From the NCBI RefSeq assembly GCF_002795845.1, contig NZ_CP011797.1, positions 2,317,501 through 2,381,500 of the forward strand: a stretch of DNA of 64,000 nt, given 5' to 3'. Below are positions 33,126 to 43,603 of the stretch, piece after piece. The position numbers and the translations under genes were made by a program. Origin of the DNA: Reinekea forsetii. Its GTDB lineage: Bacteria > Pseudomonadota > Gammaproteobacteria > Pseudomonadales > Natronospirillaceae. Below the pieces are notes generated by a model that saw only the letters and a program-made list of their open reading frames with translations, ran no database searches and was not told where the DNA came from. Position 1 is the stretch's first letter. The number at the start of each line of letters is the position of its first letter.

Positions 33126-35240
33126 ATGAGACTATTGCACAGTGACAACAGTTCCATTGTAATCTTGACCCAGGCTGGCCAGCCTTGCATCCGCTATATA
33201 GGTCCGCGTTTGGCGAGCACGGTGACCGAGTCTGAGTTGCGTTGTATCCTGTCCGAGCCCTTGCCGAATGGCGCTTTGGACGATCGACCGCAGATTTCCG
33301 TTGCCAGCACCTATGCCGATCCGACCTTTATGGAACCGGCGCTAAAAATCCTCTGCCAGGGCCGCCACTGGGCCCCGCAATTCCAGCTGCAAGACGAGTC
33401 TGGTAGCGCAGAGCACATTGAATACCGACTCCTGGACCCTAAAACTGGCCTACTCTTGGTGTGGCGACTGGGAGTTTGTGCTGAGAATGATGTGTTTACC
33501 CTCGACTGCCAGTTTGAAAACACCGGTGCAGACCCGATTGCCATCGTGCAGTGGCTCACCACGCTGCCAATCCCCAAGGCAATGAGTGCGGTTAAGGCGT
33601 TCACCGGCCGCTGGGTGCATGAGTTCCAACCACAGGATTGTTCGATTCCGTTAGGTGTCCTAGAGTTTAAAAATATTAAGGGCCGTTCGTCACACGATCA
33701 TTTCCCCGGTTTATTGATCGCGGATGCGCAGTTGAATGAACACTCGGGGTCTTGTTTTGGTTTCCATCTCGGCTGGAGCGGTAACCATTGCCAACGGGTC
33801 GAGCGCAGCCAAAACGGCCTGACGCAATATCAGGCCGGTATTGAACTGATGCCCGGTGAGTTAGAACTCACCCCGGGAGGGCGCTTTCAGGCGGCCCCAC
33901 TCTACTTCACGCACACTGAACAGGGTTTGGGTGGCATCGCGCAGAATTTCCAGCGTTTTGTGCGGGCCGAGATTCTCCGCTTCCCCAGTGACCGGCCGCG
34001 CCCGGTGCATATCAACACCTGGGAGGCGATTTACTTCGACCATCGCCAATCGGAACTCGACGCACTGGCAGCGGCGGCTCAAGACTGTGGTATCGAGCGG
34101 TTCGTCCTCGATGATGGTTGGTTTACCGCCCGGCGCAACGATAGGGCCGGTCTCGGCGACTGGGTTGTTGATACCGAGGTGTATCCAGACGGATTGCACC
34201 CACTCAAAGACACCCTGGCCGCACATCAGCTGAGCTTCGGTCTCTGGTTTGAACCGGAAATGGTTAATAAGGATTCCAATCTATTTCGTCAGCACCCCGA
34301 TTGGTTGCTGCAATTGGATGATCTGACCCAAAGTTCCGGTCGTAATCAATGGGTACTGGATATCAGCCGCGCAGAGGTAACCGACTATCTGTTTAACCAG
34401 ATCGATACTCTACTGCGTGAATATCCCATCGAATATATCAAGTGGGACATGAATCGAGATCTGTCCCAGGCCGGTAATGGCCAAGGCCGACCGGTTTATC
34501 ACCGCTATGTGACCAGCCTCTATGACCTGCTGGCGCGGCTTCGGGCGGCCCACCCGAGCGTAGAAATTGAATCCTGTGCTTCAGGGGGCGGGAGAATGGA
34601 TTATGGCATCTTGCGGCATACCCAGCGGTTTTGGTTAAGCGACTGTAATGACGCCAACGAACGGCAAACCATGCAGCAGTGGGCCGGCCTATTTTTCCCC
34701 AGCGAAGTTCTGGGCAGCCACGTTGGCCCAGATAAGAGCCATACCACCTCGCGCTCGCACGCACTCGCTGTGCGCGCCGGTACTGCATTGTTTGGCCATA
34801 TGGGTGTGGAATGGGACGTCCGTGAAGCCTCGGGAGCGGACAGAGAAGCGCTTACACACTTTATCGGCCTCTACAAAGAACTGCGCGGGCACATTCACAG
34901 CGGTATTCGGCGCCCATTGCAAACGCCGGATAAACACCAGATTGGTTTCACCGTTGCTTACCAGGACGGCCTTTTGGTCAGTGTTTTTCAACAGACGATG
35001 CCGGAGCTGGCCACACCCGGGCCCCTACTGCTACCGATGCTCGATCCCCAGGCTCGCTATCGGTTACGCATTTTGATTCAGCCTGAACACGCCAATCATC
35101 TGATGAAACAGCCACCCGACTGGTTGGTTGCCGAAAACTTGGAGCTTAGCGGTGAACTACTGCTGCGCTGCGGGTTGGCGTTACCGGTACTCGATCCGGA
35201 ATCCTTATTGGTACTGCAACTTGATCGGGTGCCTGATTAA
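33126..35240 (+). CDS. Alpha-galactosidase, glycoside hydrolase family 36
   Basis: 704-residue cytoplasmic enzyme hydrolysing terminal alpha-1,6-galactose from melibiose or raffinose-type sugars. GH36 hallmarks: WEAIYFDHRQ and VLDDGWF early in the barrel (about 300-340), nucleophile Asp441 in YIKWDMNRDL, ESCASGGGRMDYG, and the acid/base region LSDCNDA at about 504-510. ATG 33126 follows AAGGGG by about 7 bases and lies just after the permease stop; an upstream in-frame GTG would overlap it. The neighbouring transporter is therefore likely an alpha-galactoside importer. Confidence 0.93.
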   Translation: MRLLHSDNSSIVILTQAGQPCIRYIGPRLASTVTESELRCILSEPLPNGALDDRPQISVASTYADPTFMEPALKILCQGRHWAPQFQLQDESGSAEHIEYRLLDPKTGLLLVWRLGVCAENDVFTLDCQFENTGADPIAIVQWLTTLPIPKAMSAVKAFTGRWVHEFQPQDCSIPLGVLEFKNIKGRSSHDHFPGLLIADAQLNEHSGSCFGFHLGWSGNHCQRVERSQNGLTQYQAGIELMPGELELTPGGRFQAAPLYFTHTEQGLGGIAQNFQRFVRAEILRFPSDRPRPVHINTWEAIYFDHRQSELDALAAAAQDCGIERFVLDDGWFTARRNDRAGLGDWVVDTEVYPDGLHPLKDTLAAHQLSFGLWFEPEMVNKDSNLFRQHPDWLLQLDDLTQSSGRNQWVLDISRAEVTDYLFNQIDTLLREYPIEYIKWDMNRDLSQAGNGQGRPVYHRYVTSLYDLLARLRAAHPSVEIESCASGGGRMDYGILRHTQRFWLSDCNDANERQTMQQWAGLFFPSEVLGSHVGPDKSHTTSRSHALAVRAGTALFGHMGVEWDVREASGADREALTHFIGLYKELRGHIHSGIRRPLQTPDKHQIGFTVAYQDGLLVSVFQQTMPELATPGPLLLPMLDPQARYRLRILIQPEHANHLMKQPPDWLVAENLELSGELLLRCGLALPVLDPESLLVLQLDRVPD

Positions 35241-35241
35241 A

Positions 35242-35298
35242 CACCACCGGCGAAAGCGCTCTGTGGTGGCAAGAATTTGGTCTTTTTGACTGGACCAA
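35242..35298 (+). promoter_or_regulatory. Two hairpins in the GH36 to binding-protein gap
   Basis: CACCAC (35242-35247) can pair with GTGGTG (35263-35268), and TTGGTC (35277-35282) with GACCAA (35293-35298). Neither is followed by a good T-run. In sugar ABC operons such intergenic hairpins often protect or attenuate transcripts so that the binding protein is made in excess. The 194-bp gap may also contain a second promoter. Confidence 0.35.
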
Positions 35299-35434
35299 TT
35301 GACGAGGTTTGGAAGACCTACAAAAAACTTCCGCAACGAAAAGTTCGGAGCTGCGGGCGGCTGATAAGGCGTCTGCAAACCCGAAACAATAAGAGTGGCT
35401 TTTTCGTCACCCAACAATAACAAAGGACGATACT

Positions 35435-36652
35435 ATGACGCTAAAAAAACTTGTCACCTCAGGTGTCTTGGGCGCAGCAATGCTCTCGCAGGCCTATGCC
35501 GGCACTCTGGTGATCAACTCAAATCAATCGGATCCAGCGCCTAAGCAAGCCTGGGCTGACATGATTGCTCAGTTTGAAACTGAAAATCCGGATATCGATG
35601 TTAAGGTCAACCAATACGATCACGAAGGTTATAAGAGCGTGCTGCGTAACTGGTTAGTGACCTCGCCACCGGACGTAGTATTTTGGTTTGCTGGCAATCG
35701 GATGAAGTTTTTCGTTGATCTTGGACTCTTTGAAGACGTCTCCGATGTTTGGGCCAATGAAGGTCTCAACGACAGCATGTCTTCTACCAAGGCCTCGTTA
35801 TCTGTCGACGGCAAGAAGTACGGCGTGCCTTACTCTTACTACCAATGGGGTATCTACTACAACAAGGGCATATTCGATAAGTTGGGTCTGAGCGAGCCGC
35901 AAACGTGGGATGAATTCATCGCCGTCTGTGACGCGTTAAAAGCCAATGCCATTACACCTATTACCATCGGTACCAAGTACCTGTGGACTGCCGCTGGCTG
36001 GTTTGACTACCTGAATATGCGCACCAATGGTTTGGATTACCACATCGATCTGATGGACGGCAAAATCCCTTACACCGATGCGGGCGTGAGAAACACCTTT
36101 GCCAACTGGAAGCAGCTGGTCGATGGCGAATACTTCCTAGAGAACCATGCATCTTACAGCTGGCAAGAAGCTCAGCCACCGATGTTTAATGGCGAAGCGG
36201 CAATGTACTTGATGGGCAATTTCTTAACCCCTAACTTCCCTGAAGGTATGGATTTTGATTTCTTCCCATTCCCCATTATCGATCCATCTATTGGTCGATA
36301 TGAGGATGCGCCAACTGATACCGTGCACATCCCGTCACGCGCTAAAAACAAAGCTGATGCTCGTAAGTTCTTGGCCTATGTCGCACTGCCAGAGAACCAA
36401 ACCAAGCTCAACATGGCTTTGAATCAGCTGCCACCGAACAAGTACGCCACAGCAGCAGACAACAAGTTCCTGACCCAAGGCAATGAAATGCTCGGTTCGG
36501 CCGATGGTACCGCTCAGTTCTACGATCGGGATACCGATCCGGCGATGGCATCAGAAGGCATGAAAGGCTTCCAGGAATTCATGGTTCACCCTGAGCGTCT
36601 AGATAAGATCTTGGATAACTTAGAGCGTGTGCGTCAGCGCATCTTCAAGTAA
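35435..36652 (+). CDS. ABC transporter solute-binding protein for sugars
   Basis: 405-residue periplasmic protein of the extracellular solute-binding family 1. The signal peptide (residues 1-22) ends in SQAYA-GT with no lipobox. The body starts TLVINSNQSDPAPKQAWADM and has the typical two-lobe pattern with YYQWGIYYNKGIFDKLGL near residue 133. Good AAAGGA ribosome-binding site. It is the last gene of the operon, unusual in that binding proteins commonly come first. Confidence 0.92.
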   Translation: MTLKKLVTSGVLGAAMLSQAYAGTLVINSNQSDPAPKQAWADMIAQFETENPDIDVKVNQYDHEGYKSVLRNWLVTSPPDVVFWFAGNRMKFFVDLGLFEDVSDVWANEGLNDSMSSTKASLSVDGKKYGVPYSYYQWGIYYNKGIFDKLGLSEPQTWDEFIAVCDALKANAITPITIGTKYLWTAAGWFDYLNMRTNGLDYHIDLMDGKIPYTDAGVRNTFANWKQLVDGEYFLENHASYSWQEAQPPMFNGEAAMYLMGNFLTPNFPEGMDFDFFPFPIIDPSIGRYEDAPTDTVHIPSRAKNKADARKFLAYVALPENQTKLNMALNQLPPNKYATAADNKFLTQGNEMLGSADGTAQFYDRDTDPAMASEGMKGFQEFMVHPERLDKILDNLERVRQRIFK

Positions 36653-36680
36653 TCTAAAAAAGTTTCAACGTAATAAGCAA

Positions 36681-36707
36681 GAGGTGGCCTAGGCCACCTC
36701 TTTTTTT
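36681..36707 (+). terminator. Strong intrinsic terminator of the alpha-galactoside operon
   Basis: A perfect 20-bp palindrome (36681-36700; GAGGTGGCC / GGCCACCTC around TA) followed by a run of seven to eight T residues, 28 bp after the binding-protein stop. Confidence 0.9.
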
Positions 36708-36745
36708 GTCTGCGATTTAACCGCCTCGGCGACCCATGTCAGCAT

Positions 36746-37792
36746 CTAGAGGGCCTTAGCCTGGGCCTCATCGACAACCGTCATACGTTGGCCTTGTTGG
36801 GCTGACTGATGCGCCAGCGCCAGTAGATGGATCGCCAATATGGAATCATCGATGGGGACTGGCGATTGCGCACCCTGTTCCAGGCAGAGCGCAACCTGAT
36901 GCCAAAAGGCGCCATAGTTACCCGGTTTGGTGGTGACTAACTTACTCTGATGCGCCTGATAAAGGATGCCCCAATGCTCATCGGATTCCTGCCCCCAACG
37001 CTCATCGAGTAAATCTTCACCCAGTTTCAGGGCACTTTCTTGAACGTCTAGGCCAAACTTCACGAAGGAGCCCTCGGTGCCTTCCAAGGCAAAACGCGGA
37101 TTGGGACCGGCGCCAAAGCTGCTGCTACCCAAGACCACCTGAAGCGACTCATAGTCGAGCCATATCTCAAAGTTATCATCCACCTCGGCCCCGTCGCGCA
37201 GGCAGCGGATATTAGCGGTCAGGGTCTTCGGGCAACCGAACAGGGCAATCGCCTGATCGATTAGATGAGGCGCTAGATCCCAAGTAATACCGGTACCCTG
37301 GCCCTGTTGCTCGCGCCAGCGTGAGCGCACCTCGGGTCGGAAGCGGTCGAATCGACTGACCAGGCGTTTGACCTGACCGACCGACTGATTATCGATCAGG
37401 CCCTGTATGGTTAAAAAATCGCCGTCCCAGCGTCGGTTTTGAAACACGATCAATTGCCGCTCGCATTGCGCGGCTAAAGCCTTGAGAGTTTCGGCCTGCG
37501 CCACCGTAAAGACAAAGGGTTTCTCGACGATCACATGACAGCCCTGCTCTAGGCAGTATTTTGTCTGCTCGAAGTGGGCGTGGTTGGGTGAGGTGATCAC
37601 CACCAGGTCCAAGGTGTCGAACGCCAGATCGGCGAGATTTTGGACCACCGCAATCTCAGGATGGGACAGATGAAAGGCATCGGGTTTCGAGGTCACCATA
37701 TGGGACCATAGAAAGCCCGGTTCCATCTGCAGATACGGGATATGAAAGGTTTGCGCCGAAAAACCATAGGCCACTATTGCCGTACGAATCAT
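36746..37792 (-). CDS. Gfo/Idh/MocA family oxidoreductase
   Basis: 348-residue NAD(P)-dependent dehydrogenase-like protein. The Rossmann start is TAIVAYGFSAQTFHIPYL, with the second and third glycines of GxGxxG changed to Ser and Gln-type residues as in the YdgJ/YvaA-like subgroup. The catalytic-Lys motif VEKPF is near residue 91 and WDLAPHLIDQAIALFG near 173 is typical. ATG 37792 has AAGAGG about 5 bases upstream. It converges on the alpha-galactoside operon and may act on a released sugar, but that is only proximity. Confidence 0.88.
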   Translation of the reverse strand: MIRTAIVAYGFSAQTFHIPYLQMEPGFLWSHMVTSKPDAFHLSHPEIAVVQNLADLAFDTLDLVVITSPNHAHFEQTKYCLEQGCHVIVEKPFVFTVAQAETLKALAAQCERQLIVFQNRRWDGDFLTIQGLIDNQSVGQVKRLVSRFDRFRPEVRSRWREQQGQGTGITWDLAPHLIDQAIALFGCPKTLTANIRCLRDGAEVDDNFEIWLDYESLQVVLGSSSFGAGPNPRFALEGTEGSFVKFGLDVQESALKLGEDLLDERWGQESDEHWGILYQAHQSKLVTTKPGNYGAFWHQVALCLEQGAQSPVPIDDSILAIHLLALAHQSAQQGQRMTVVDEAQAKAL

Positions 37793-38044
37793 ATAGCCTC
37801 TTACCCACTTAGGGTCCAATGTGAAAATGAATGTCTCGTTTTACTCTACCATTAGGATTTGCGGCGCAACAGTTATTCACTGCGATAAAGAGTAACAACA
37901 ATGTTACCTAGGTGCGCTGGGTACCAGCGCCGCGATCGCCCACTGGACCCCAGTCGGGAGGCGCTCTATGATCGATCATTGCAGCACTATTTCATGGCCG
38001 ATGCACAGCCCGGTCGCCTCAGTACGCTAAATGGGTTTATACCA

Positions 38045-39157
38045 ATGACATCTGACCATCCTAAGGCCTTGCTGCTTTCCGGTTATCACGCGCTCAGTCA
38101 ACAAGCATGGGCCGAGTTTTTAGTGCACAGTTGCACCCATTACCAATGGCAAACCATCGCCCTGCCCGCGCGTTTTTTTGCCTGGCGCATGCGCGGTGCG
38201 CCGCTGTCTCTCTCGGCCCAAAACGATCCCTTGTTACACCAACACTATCAACTCTTGGTAGCGACCTCATCGATAGATTTAGCTGTGGTGCAGAGTATTT
38301 ACCCGACGTTACGCCAAGTGCCGAGCATACTGTATTTTCATGAAAATCAATTTGCCTACCCGACCGACAATCAACCCAAGGCGGTCATCGATTGGCAGAT
38401 GGTCAACCTCTATGCCGCCCTGCGGGCCGATGCCTTGGTATTCAACAGCGACTATAATCGCCAGTCCTTTCTAAGCGGTGTGGCCGCCTTGATGAAAAAG
38501 CTGCCCGACCTGGTACCCCAACACCTCTGTACCGGCTTGGCGCACAAGGCCCAGGTTATGCCGGTGGCCATCGCCGCGCCGCGCCCTGGCCGGGCGCAAG
38601 AGCCAACCGGCGCGACGTGGCGCCTGCTGTGGAATCATCGTTGGGAATGGGACAAGGGTCCGGAACTGCTCTTGGCGATCGTGGCACAACTGGCGGCATG
38701 CAACTTTCCCTTTAAACTGATCTTAACCGGCCAGCAGTTTCGCACCATCCCTGCCGCCTTGCGCGAACTCTGTGCGCGCTTTCCAGATTATCTTGAGCAG
38801 TCTGGCTATATTGAATCGCGCGAGGATTATCGCGCGCTGTTGCAGCACTGCGATATCGTCTTATCGACGGCGATTCATGAATTTCAGGGTATCGCGATTA
38901 TGGAGGCGGTCAGCCACGGTTGTGTCCCACTGCTACCAGATCGGTTGAGCTATCCGGAATTTTTTGCTCAGTCTTATCGCTATCAGCACAGTGATAGTAT
39001 CGAGCAGCAGGCCGCCAGTGCGGTCAGCCGGCTCCAGGCCTGGCGCGCACAGGGCCTGCCGGAGGTGCCAGATTTGAGTGATTTTTATCAAGCCCGTTTG
39101 GTTGAGCCGTATCGGCAGTGTTTCTCTGCCGAACGCCTCGCCATTGCCTCGATCTAA
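38045..39157 (+). CDS. DUF3524/QTMAN-like glycosyltransferase (GT-B)
   Basis: 370-residue glycosyltransferase of the GTDC1 type, the family of the animal enzyme that adds mannose to queuosine in tRNA-Asp. Family segments are LLLSGYHALSQQAWAEFL at the N-terminus, LYFHENQFAYP near residue 96, VFNSDYNRQSF near 130, LWNHRWEWDKGPELLL near 195 and the C-terminal VSTAIHEFQGIAIMEAVSHG-type donor site near 280. ATG 38045 places the start where the family begins; an in-frame reading extends upstream to 37901 without family similarity. The substrate in bacteria is not settled. Confidence 0.82.
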   Translation: MTSDHPKALLLSGYHALSQQAWAEFLVHSCTHYQWQTIALPARFFAWRMRGAPLSLSAQNDPLLHQHYQLLVATSSIDLAVVQSIYPTLRQVPSILYFHENQFAYPTDNQPKAVIDWQMVNLYAALRADALVFNSDYNRQSFLSGVAALMKKLPDLVPQHLCTGLAHKAQVMPVAIAAPRPGRAQEPTGATWRLLWNHRWEWDKGPELLLAIVAQLAACNFPFKLILTGQQFRTIPAALRELCARFPDYLEQSGYIESREDYRALLQHCDIVLSTAIHEFQGIAIMEAVSHGCVPLLPDRLSYPEFFAQSYRYQHSDSIEQQAASAVSRLQAWRAQGLPEVPDLSDFYQARLVEPYRQCFSAERLAIASI

Positions 39158-39180
39158 ACATTAAGCGCGTCGGTCAGGCT

Positions 39181-40215
39181 TTAGGCGAGACGCCAGCGCA
39201 CAGCTTGACCGGCAAAGAAGGGCACCAAGGATTCGCCGTTCGACAAGGCAATGTCATCCGGCACCTGCCAACTGTCCTTGACCAGGCGAATGCTGTGGCG
39301 GTTGCGCGGCAGACCATAGAAGTCGGCACCGGAATGACTGGCAAAGGCTTCCAACTTGTCGAGTGCACCGAGATCCTCAAAGACTTGCGCATACAGCTCG
39401 ATCGCACTCCACGCGCTGTAACAACCGGCGCAGCCACAGGCGTTTTCTTTTTTGGCTTTTTCGTGCGGTGCCGAGTCGGTGCCTAAAAAAATCTTCGCTG
39501 TGCCACTGGCGACGGCTGCCTGTAAGGCGCGTTGGTGAGTATTGCGTTTCAACACCGGCAGGCAAAAGTTGTGCGGGCGAATGCCCCCCACCAGCAAGTC
39601 ATTGCGATTGAGCAGCAGGTGTTGCGGTGTCACGGTGGCGGCAACCCGATCGGACGCCTGGAGCACAAAGTCGACGGCATCGGAGGTGGTAATGTGCTCC
39701 AAAACCACCTTTAAGCCCGGGTTTCGATCGACAATCTGCGTTAGATGGGTGTCGATAAAGGCCTTTTCCCGATCAAAAATATCGATATGCGCCTGGGTGA
39801 CCTCACCGTGCACCAAAAGCAGCATGCCTTGGGCCTGCATGGTCTCGAAAACCGGTTGCAGGGCCGCCACCGACTGCACCGCCGCCGAAGAGTTGGTGGT
39901 CGCGCCAGCCGGATAGAGCTTGGCCGCTACCACGCCCATGGCCTTAGCCTGAACAATATCATCTGGGGTCGTCTGATTGGTTAAGAACAGCGTCATCAGC
40001 GGCTCGAACGTGCTGCCCTCGGGCCGGGCGGCAAGGATGCGTGCGCGATAGGCCTGGGCCATCGCACCGGTGGTCACCGGTGGGACCAGGTTGGGCATCA
40101 CCACGGCGCGCTGAAAACAACGGGCCGTCGCCGGTACCGTTTGCTGTAGCATCTGGCCATCGCGAAAATGCAAATGCCAGTCGTCTGGCGCTAATAAGCT
40201 AAGTTCTTCAGTCAT
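39181..40215 (-). CDS. pyrC: Dihydroorotase
   Basis: 344-residue zinc enzyme of pyrimidine synthesis, class II. Metal-binding HLHFRDG is near residue 13, carbamylated-Lys segment [12 protein letters not shown] near 98, LVHGE near 137 and the Asp in LGTDSAPH near 248. ATG 40215 gives the normal N-terminus [16 protein letters not shown]; a GTG 33 bp upstream is less likely. Convergent with the glycosyltransferase. Confidence 0.96.
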   Translation of the reverse strand: MTEELSLLAPDDWHLHFRDGQMLQQTVPATARCFQRAVVMPNLVPPVTTGAMAQAYRARILAARPEGSTFEPLMTLFLTNQTTPDDIVQAKAMGVVAAKLYPAGATTNSSAAVQSVAALQPVFETMQAQGMLLLVHGEVTQAHIDIFDREKAFIDTHLTQIVDRNPGLKVVLEHITTSDAVDFVLQASDRVAATVTPQHLLLNRNDLLVGGIRPHNFCLPVLKRNTHQRALQAAVASGTAKIFLGTDSAPHEKAKKENACGCAGCYSAWSAIELYAQVFEDLGALDKLEAFASHSGADFYGLPRNRHSIRLVKDSWQVPDDIALSNGESLVPFFAGQAVRWRLA

Positions 40216-40258
40216 CTTGGCTTCGTTTCCTGCCCTGAGGTTAGACACATGCCCACAC

Positions 40259-42283
40259 TTAGCGGGCTTTTAACAATTCTTTAAGTTCTAAAAGCTGATC
40301 GCGCAAGGCCGCAGCCTGCTCGAATTTCAGATCGCGGGCCAGCTTATGCATCTGATCCTCGACCTTGGTCATCTCCTTGGACAACTCCGCCACGCTCATC
40401 TGCATCAGCGTCTTAGCGGCTGATTCGGAGATCGCTTCAACCTTATTCTTATTACGCGCCATCTTACCTTTGCGACCCGGCGCTTGCGGTGTGCCGTCGA
40501 TCAACTCGATGACCGATTTCTGCAAAGCAGTGGGCGTAATGCCATGGGCCAGGTTGTGTGCCACCTGGGCATCACGGCGGCGATCGGTTTCGCCGATAGC
40601 GCGTTCCATGGAGCCGGTTATCCGATCGGCATAGAGGATGGCCTTACCATTGAGGTGGCGTGCGGCTCGCCCCATGGTTTGAATCAAGGCGCGATCGCTG
40701 CGCAAAAATCCCTCTTTATCGGCATCGAGAATGGCTACCAATGACACCTCGGGCATATCCAAACCTTCCCGTAATAGGTTGATGCCAACCAGCACATCGA
40801 ATACCCCGAGGCGCAAATCACGGATAATCTCGACCCGCTCCACGGTATCGATATCCGAGTGCAAATAGCGCACCCGGATGCCGTTGTCTTGCAAATAATC
40901 GGTCAGGTCTTCGGCCATGCGTTTGGTTAGGGTGGTAATGAGTACCCGTTCCATCACGGCGGTGCGCAGACGAATTTCTTCGAGCACGTCATCGACCTGG
41001 TTGGTGGCCGGACGGATTTCAATGGCCGGATCGATCAAGCCGGTCGGTCGCACCAACTGCTCGGCCGTTTGTTGTGAGTGCTCGGCCTCATATTTGCCCG
41101 GCGTGGCCGAGACGAAGACCGCTTGCGGTGCGGCCCGTTCCCACTCTTCGAAGCGCATCGGCCGATTGTCGAGTGCCGAGGGCAAGCGGAAGCCATATTC
41201 AACCAGCGTCTCCTTGCGCGACCGATCGCCCTTATACATGGCTCCGATCTGAGAGATAGTGACATGGGACTCATCGACAAACATTAGCGAGTTTTTCGGG
41301 AAATATTCATACAGCGTCGGTGGTGCTTCACCGCTGGTGCGTCCGGATAGGTAACGAGAATAGTTTTCAATGCCGGTGCAAAAACCCAATTCGCGCATCA
41401 TTTCCAGATCGTACCGAGTACGCTGCTCCAGGCGCTGCGCCTCGACCAATCGATTTTCCTGTTGAAGAACGGCCAGCCGTTCCTTGAGCTCAACCTCGAT
41501 CGATTCGGCGGCATTGAGGATGGTTTGTTTCGGCGTGACATAGTGGGTTTTGGGATAGATGGTATAACGGGTAAGCTTTTGCAGCACTTCGCCGGTGAGC
41601 GGATCAAACAGACTCAGGGCTTCGATCTCCTCGTCGAATAACTCGATGCGGATGGCTTCCATTTCCGATTCGGCCGGATAGATATCGATGATATCGCCGC
41701 GCACTCGGTAGGTCCCGCGACCGAACTCTATGTCGTTACGGGCATATTGCAGCTCGGCCATGCGGCGCAGCAGGTCGCGTTGATTGACCGTATCACCACG
41801 GCGCAAATGCAGCACCATGGCCAAATAGCTCTCCGGTGACCCGAGACCATAGATGGCTGACACCGTGGCGACAATAATGGTGTCTTGGCGTTCCAATAAC
41901 GCCTTGGTGGCCGACAGACGCATCTGCTCTATGTGTTCGTTAACCGATGAGTCTTTATCGATAAAGGTATCCGAGGACGGGACATAGGCTTCCGGCTGAT
42001 AATAGTCATAATAGGATACGAAATATTCCACGGCATTATTGGGAAAAAACTCACGGAATTCGGAGTAGAGCTGGGCGGCAAGTGTCTTGTTATGGACCAT
42101 AATGATGGTCGGGCGTTGCATCGCTTCGATCACCTTGGCCATGGTGAAGGTCTTACCCGACCCAGTCACGCCGAGCAATGTTTGCGCCGACAATCCAGCC
42201 TCGAGGCCTGAAATTAACGTGGCGATAGCGGTTGGCTGATCGCCTGCCGGCTCGTAGTTGGAGACGACCTTAAACGGCTTCAT
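40259..42283 (-). CDS. uvrB: Excinuclease ABC subunit B
   Basis: 674-residue damage-verification helicase of nucleotide excision repair. Walker [15 protein letters not shown] near residue 38, the beta-hairpin segment [12 protein letters not shown] near 93, DEAD-like FVDESHVTI near 335, helicase motif [14 protein letters not shown] near 510, and a C-terminal UVR domain that binds UvrC. ATG 42283 gives the canonical [16 protein letters not shown] start. It has its own promoter region just after the aminotransferase terminator. Confidence 0.97.
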   Translation of the reverse strand: MKPFKVVSNYEPAGDQPTAIATLISGLEAGLSAQTLLGVTGSGKTFTMAKVIEAMQRPTIIMVHNKTLAAQLYSEFREFFPNNAVEYFVSYYDYYQPEAYVPSSDTFIDKDSSVNEHIEQMRLSATKALLERQDTIIVATVSAIYGLGSPESYLAMVLHLRRGDTVNQRDLLRRMAELQYARNDIEFGRGTYRVRGDIIDIYPAESEMEAIRIELFDEEIEALSLFDPLTGEVLQKLTRYTIYPKTHYVTPKQTILNAAESIEVELKERLAVLQQENRLVEAQRLEQRTRYDLEMMRELGFCTGIENYSRYLSGRTSGEAPPTLYEYFPKNSLMFVDESHVTISQIGAMYKGDRSRKETLVEYGFRLPSALDNRPMRFEEWERAAPQAVFVSATPGKYEAEHSQQTAEQLVRPTGLIDPAIEIRPATNQVDDVLEEIRLRTAVMERVLITTLTKRMAEDLTDYLQDNGIRVRYLHSDIDTVERVEIIRDLRLGVFDVLVGINLLREGLDMPEVSLVAILDADKEGFLRSDRALIQTMGRAARHLNGKAILYADRITGSMERAIGETDRRRDAQVAHNLAHGITPTALQKSVIELIDGTPQAPGRKGKMARNKNKVEAISESAAKTLMQMSVAELSKEMTKVEDQMHKLARDLKFEQAAALRDQLLELKELLKAR

Positions 42284-42296
42284 GAACGGTCCTATT

Positions 42297-42330
42297 AATA
42301 AAAAAGAGTTCGGGTTTATGCCCAAACTCT
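42297..42330 (-). terminator. Intrinsic terminator between the aminotransferase gene and uvrB
   Basis: On the minus strand a 10-bp stem (42305-42314 with 42321-42330, one G-T pair) around a 6-base loop is followed by TTTTTTATTA. It ends the aminotransferase transcript 33 bp after the stop. Confidence 0.88.
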
Positions 42331-42362
42331 GAGGTCAAAAGTACTGCGCACTGTCGTTTAGC

Positions 42363-43553
42363 TTACAGAACCGTTGCGATGGCCCGGCAGACGCTATCAA
42401 TATTCTTTGACGACAAGCCCGCTACGTTGATCCGACCAGTGCCGACCATATAGATGGCAAATTCCTCGCGCAGGCGGGTGACCTGCGCGGGCTTAAGGCC
42501 GGTGAAGGAAAACATACCTTTTTGCGTAGTGATAAAACTGAAATCCCGATCAACCCCTAAGGCATGGAGTTTTTCGACCAATAACAAACGCAGCGTCCAA
42601 ATATGCTCACGCATTTCTCGGACCTCATCGATCCACTGCTGCTTCAAGACCGGATCGGCCAGCACGGCGGCGACAATCTTGGCGCCATGTGCGGGCGGAT
42701 TCGAGTAGTTGGAGCGGATAATACTCTTGACCTGACTGAACGCGTCATCGGCCACAGTGCGATTGGAGGCAACCAGAGTAAAGGCCCCGACACGCTCATT
42801 ATAGAGGCCAAAGTTTTTCGAAAAGGAACTCGCCACCAATAGCTCGGGCACCTTCTCGGCAAAGATACGCAAACCAGCAGCATCTTCATCAACGCCGACC
42901 GCAAAACCCTGGTAAGCAAAATCAAACAAGACGATAAAACCGACTTTTTCGGCCAAGCTCGCCAGCTGCTGCCATTGCTCAACGGTCGGATCGATTCCCG
43001 TGGGATTGTGGCAACAGCCATGGAATACGACGACGTCGTTGCTTCGGACCTGTTGCAGATCTTCGAGCATGCCGGCAAAGTCGAGACTCTGGGTCTCGGC
43101 ATCGTAATAACGGTAGCTCTTAACGCTTAGATTGGCACTGGCGAAGATACTGTTGTGGTTGCCCCAGGTCGGGTTACTGACCCAGATCGTTTCGACATCA
43201 AGCTGGCGCGCGACAAAATCGGCGGCCACCCGCAATGCCCCGGTTCCGCCCGGGGTCTGGGCCGTTCGCGCCAGTTGATTGCTGATAATATTGTGCTCTG
43301 GAGCAAAGAGCAGCAGCTGCACCTGACGGCCATATTCAGCATCGCCACTGATCGCCAAGTAACTCTTAGTGGTTTCACTGTCCAACAACCGCTGCTCGGC
43401 TATTTTGACCGTTTTAAGAATGGGTGTCAGACCGTCTTCATTTCTAAACACGCCCACCCCTAGATTGACTTTCTCGGGTCGGGGGTCGGCATTAAAGGTG
43501 TCGGTCAACCCCAAAATAGGATCGGCTGGTGCTTTTGAGACTCGTTCAAACAT
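42363..43553 (-). CDS. Aromatic/aspartate aminotransferase (TyrB/AspC family)
   Basis: 396-residue PLP enzyme of class I aminotransferase subgroup Ia. PLP-Lys is in SSFSKNFGLYNERVG near residue 245; VSNPTWGNHNSIF near 130 and FHGCCHNPTGIDPT near 180 are family motifs. It transfers amino groups between aspartate or aromatic amino acids and 2-oxoglutarate. TyrB and AspC cannot be separated safely by eye. The ATG start gives the canonical MFERVSKAPADPILGL. Confidence 0.94.
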   Translation of the reverse strand: MFERVSKAPADPILGLTDTFNADPRPEKVNLGVGVFRNEDGLTPILKTVKIAEQRLLDSETTKSYLAISGDAEYGRQVQLLLFAPEHNIISNQLARTAQTPGGTGALRVAADFVARQLDVETIWVSNPTWGNHNSIFASANLSVKSYRYYDAETQSLDFAGMLEDLQQVRSNDVVVFHGCCHNPTGIDPTVEQWQQLASLAEKVGFIVLFDFAYQGFAVGVDEDAAGLRIFAEKVPELLVASSFSKNFGLYNERVGAFTLVASNRTVADDAFSQVKSIIRSNYSNPPAHGAKIVAAVLADPVLKQQWIDEVREMREHIWTLRLLLVEKLHALGVDRDFSFITTQKGMFSFTGLKPAQVTRLREEFAIYMVGTGRINVAGLSSKNIDSVCRAIATVL

Positions 43554-43603
43554 GACATAACCCTACTGTTGTCGGTATTCTTGACGATGGAATGGCGAAG
43601 GCG

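Noticed and set aside
37901..38044. N-terminal extension of the glycosyltransferase
   Set aside because: The extra 48 residues have no family similarity and the conserved fold begins right after the ATG at 38045.
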